6,960 nucleotides of DNA from Bacteroidota bacterium. GTDB taxonomy: Bacteria > Bacteroidota > Bacteroidia > Flavobacteriales > Flavobacteriaceae. Made by a program: the position numbers and the translations under genes. The notes under the pieces are model-generated. The model was not told the DNA's origin and ran no database searches. It saw nothing but the letters and a program-made list of their open reading frames with translations. The stretch is taken from contig JAEZGB010000195.1 of the NCBI GenBank assembly GCA_023437485.1, forward strand, positions 1 through 6,960. Direction: 5' to 3'. This document shows positions 6,270-6,960 of this stretch, one piece after another. Positions within the stretch are counted from its first letter, which is position 1. Each line of letters begins with the position of its first letter.

Positions 6270-6960
6270 ACGAAACCCAGCGCATGATCGTGATTTCATC
6301 GGCAGCGATTGTCCGGAAGCCCGACGGCTATTATTCCTACGGCCCATATGTGAATGAACTTCGCGTATGGGCAAGGCATTGCGGCCAGATCGGTTTTGTG
6401 TGCCCGGTCCAGGTTGGCGGCGAAGGCCTTTTGGAAAAACTGGACTTTCCCATCAACCGGCTAAATGCGGTAAAATCATTTGACGTACAAACGGCCCGAG
6501 GGATATTGACAGGCTTACTATATCTGCCGGCCACACTGATTACAATTTACAGGGCAATGCGCTGGTCAACTCACATCCATTTGCGCTGCCCGGGAAATAT
6601 CAGCCTTTTGGGCTGCATGGTCGCAATCTTATTCAGGCGAAAGCTGAAAACCGGAAAATACGCGGGCAATTGGGACCCAAAATCGGCGCAGCCCTTAAGT
6701 TACCGCGTGCAAAAGTTTCTGCTCAACAGCCCGTGGCTGCTCACCCGGATGCAGGTGCTGGTATATGGCAAATGGCCCGGAATTTCCAGGAACATCCGGC
6801 CATCCTTTACGGCAACCTATTCGGAATCTGATAAAATCGACACCCCGCCCAGGCCTTTGACCGGGCCAATCAGGATGGTCTTTGCCGGAACTCTTTCAGA
6901 AAACAAACGGCCTTTGTACGCCTTGGAGCTTCTTCGGGAATTGCGCGCAATGGCGGTGGA
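6266..6960 (+). CDS. GT4-family glycosyltransferase, N-terminal part (3' end outside window)
   Basis: An ATG at 6266, overlapping the methyltransferase stop as ATGA, opens a frame with no stop through the window end: 231 complete codons plus two bases. The beginning MIVISSAAI (7-15) is a first Rossmann strand, and S-Y-G-P-Y-V-N-E-L (24-32) fits the acceptor lobe of a GT-B enzyme. IHLRCPGNISLLG (104-116) is followed by K-Y-A-G-N-W (131-136), a pattern I recognise from GT4 proteins of polysaccharide loci. The linker reaches the second lobe at I-R-M-V-F-A-G-T-L-S-E-N-K-R-P-L (202-217), corresponding to the GT4 strand that opens the donor-binding lobe, with N213-K214 in the usual K-G position. 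The EX7E motif would lie beyond the window. It probably adds one sugar in the cytoplasm. GT4 is likely but rests on half the protein; substrates unknown. Confidence 0.83.
   Translation, partial: MNETQRMIVISSAAIVRKPDGYYSYGPYVNELRVWARHCGQIGFVCPVQVGGEGLLEKLDFPINRLNAVKSFDVQTARGILTGLLYLPATLITIYRAMRWSTHIHLRCPGNISLLGCMVAILFRRKLKTGKYAGNWDPKSAQPLSYRVQKFLLNSPWLLTRMQVLVYGKWPGISRNIRPSFTATYSESDKIDTPPRPLTGPIRMVFAGTLSENKRPLYALELLRELRAMAV

Noticed and set aside
6940..6951. 12-nt palindrome ATTGCGCGCAAT, resembling the palindrome at 3193-3202
   Set aside because: It lies within the coding sequence of the last gene, and short GC-core palindromes arise easily by chance. Two similar cases are not enough for a regulatory site.
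1..6960. Search by eye for CRISPR repeats, insertion sequences, tRNA genes and defence genes
   Set aside because: No spaced direct repeats, terminal inverted repeats, transposase motifs or cloverleaf-like sequences were seen, and the coding density leaves almost no room for them.

Overview
This window is an uninterrupted stretch of a glycan-assembly gene cluster. Seven genes lie on the + strand with almost no intergenic DNA: six putative glycosyltransferases and one SAM-dependent methyltransferase. Both end genes are cut by the window edges. I see no RNA gene, mobile element, CRISPR array, terminator or promoter. The organism is most likely a member of the Bacteroidota with moderate G+C. This is inferred from the absence of Shine-Dalgarno sequences before all six visible starts and from the general look of the glycosyltransferases. 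It is a tentative placement.

Layout: (1) 1-642, C-terminal half of a GT4 (GT-B fold) glycosyltransferase. (2) 639-2171, a 510-residue protein with a complete C-terminal GT2 domain preceded by about 200 residues that resemble only the acceptor-side half of a second GT2 domain. (3) 2168-3193, a 341-residue GT2 enzyme. (4) 3242-4618, a polytopic GT-C (GT39/ArnT-like) transferase. (5) 4597-5547, a DPM1/GtrB-type polyprenyl-phosphate glycosyltransferase with two C-terminal membrane helices. (6) 5547-6269, a class I methyltransferase. (7) 6266 to the window end, the N-terminal part of another GT4 enzyme.

Neighbouring genes are joined by start/stop overlaps (ATGA three times, TGATG once, one 22-nt overlap). 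This implies one transcript and probable translational coupling. The only junction without an overlap is between genes 3 and 4, where 48 nt precede the preferred ATG.

Working model (inference): the soluble or peripheral GT4 and GT2 enzymes add sugars one at a time to a lipid-linked oligosaccharide on the cytoplasmic face. Gene 5 charges undecaprenyl phosphate with a single sugar. Gene 4, next to it, uses that lipid-linked sugar as donor on the periplasmic face. Gene 6 may methylate a sugar or the glycan. The product could be an O-antigen, a capsule or exopolysaccharide, or a protein-linked glycan. The window contains no polymerase, flippase, ligase or priming transferase that would decide among these. 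I found no evidence of a wholly new kind of system. The most unusual points are the lopsided tandem GT2 protein and the altered acidic motif in the GT-C enzyme.
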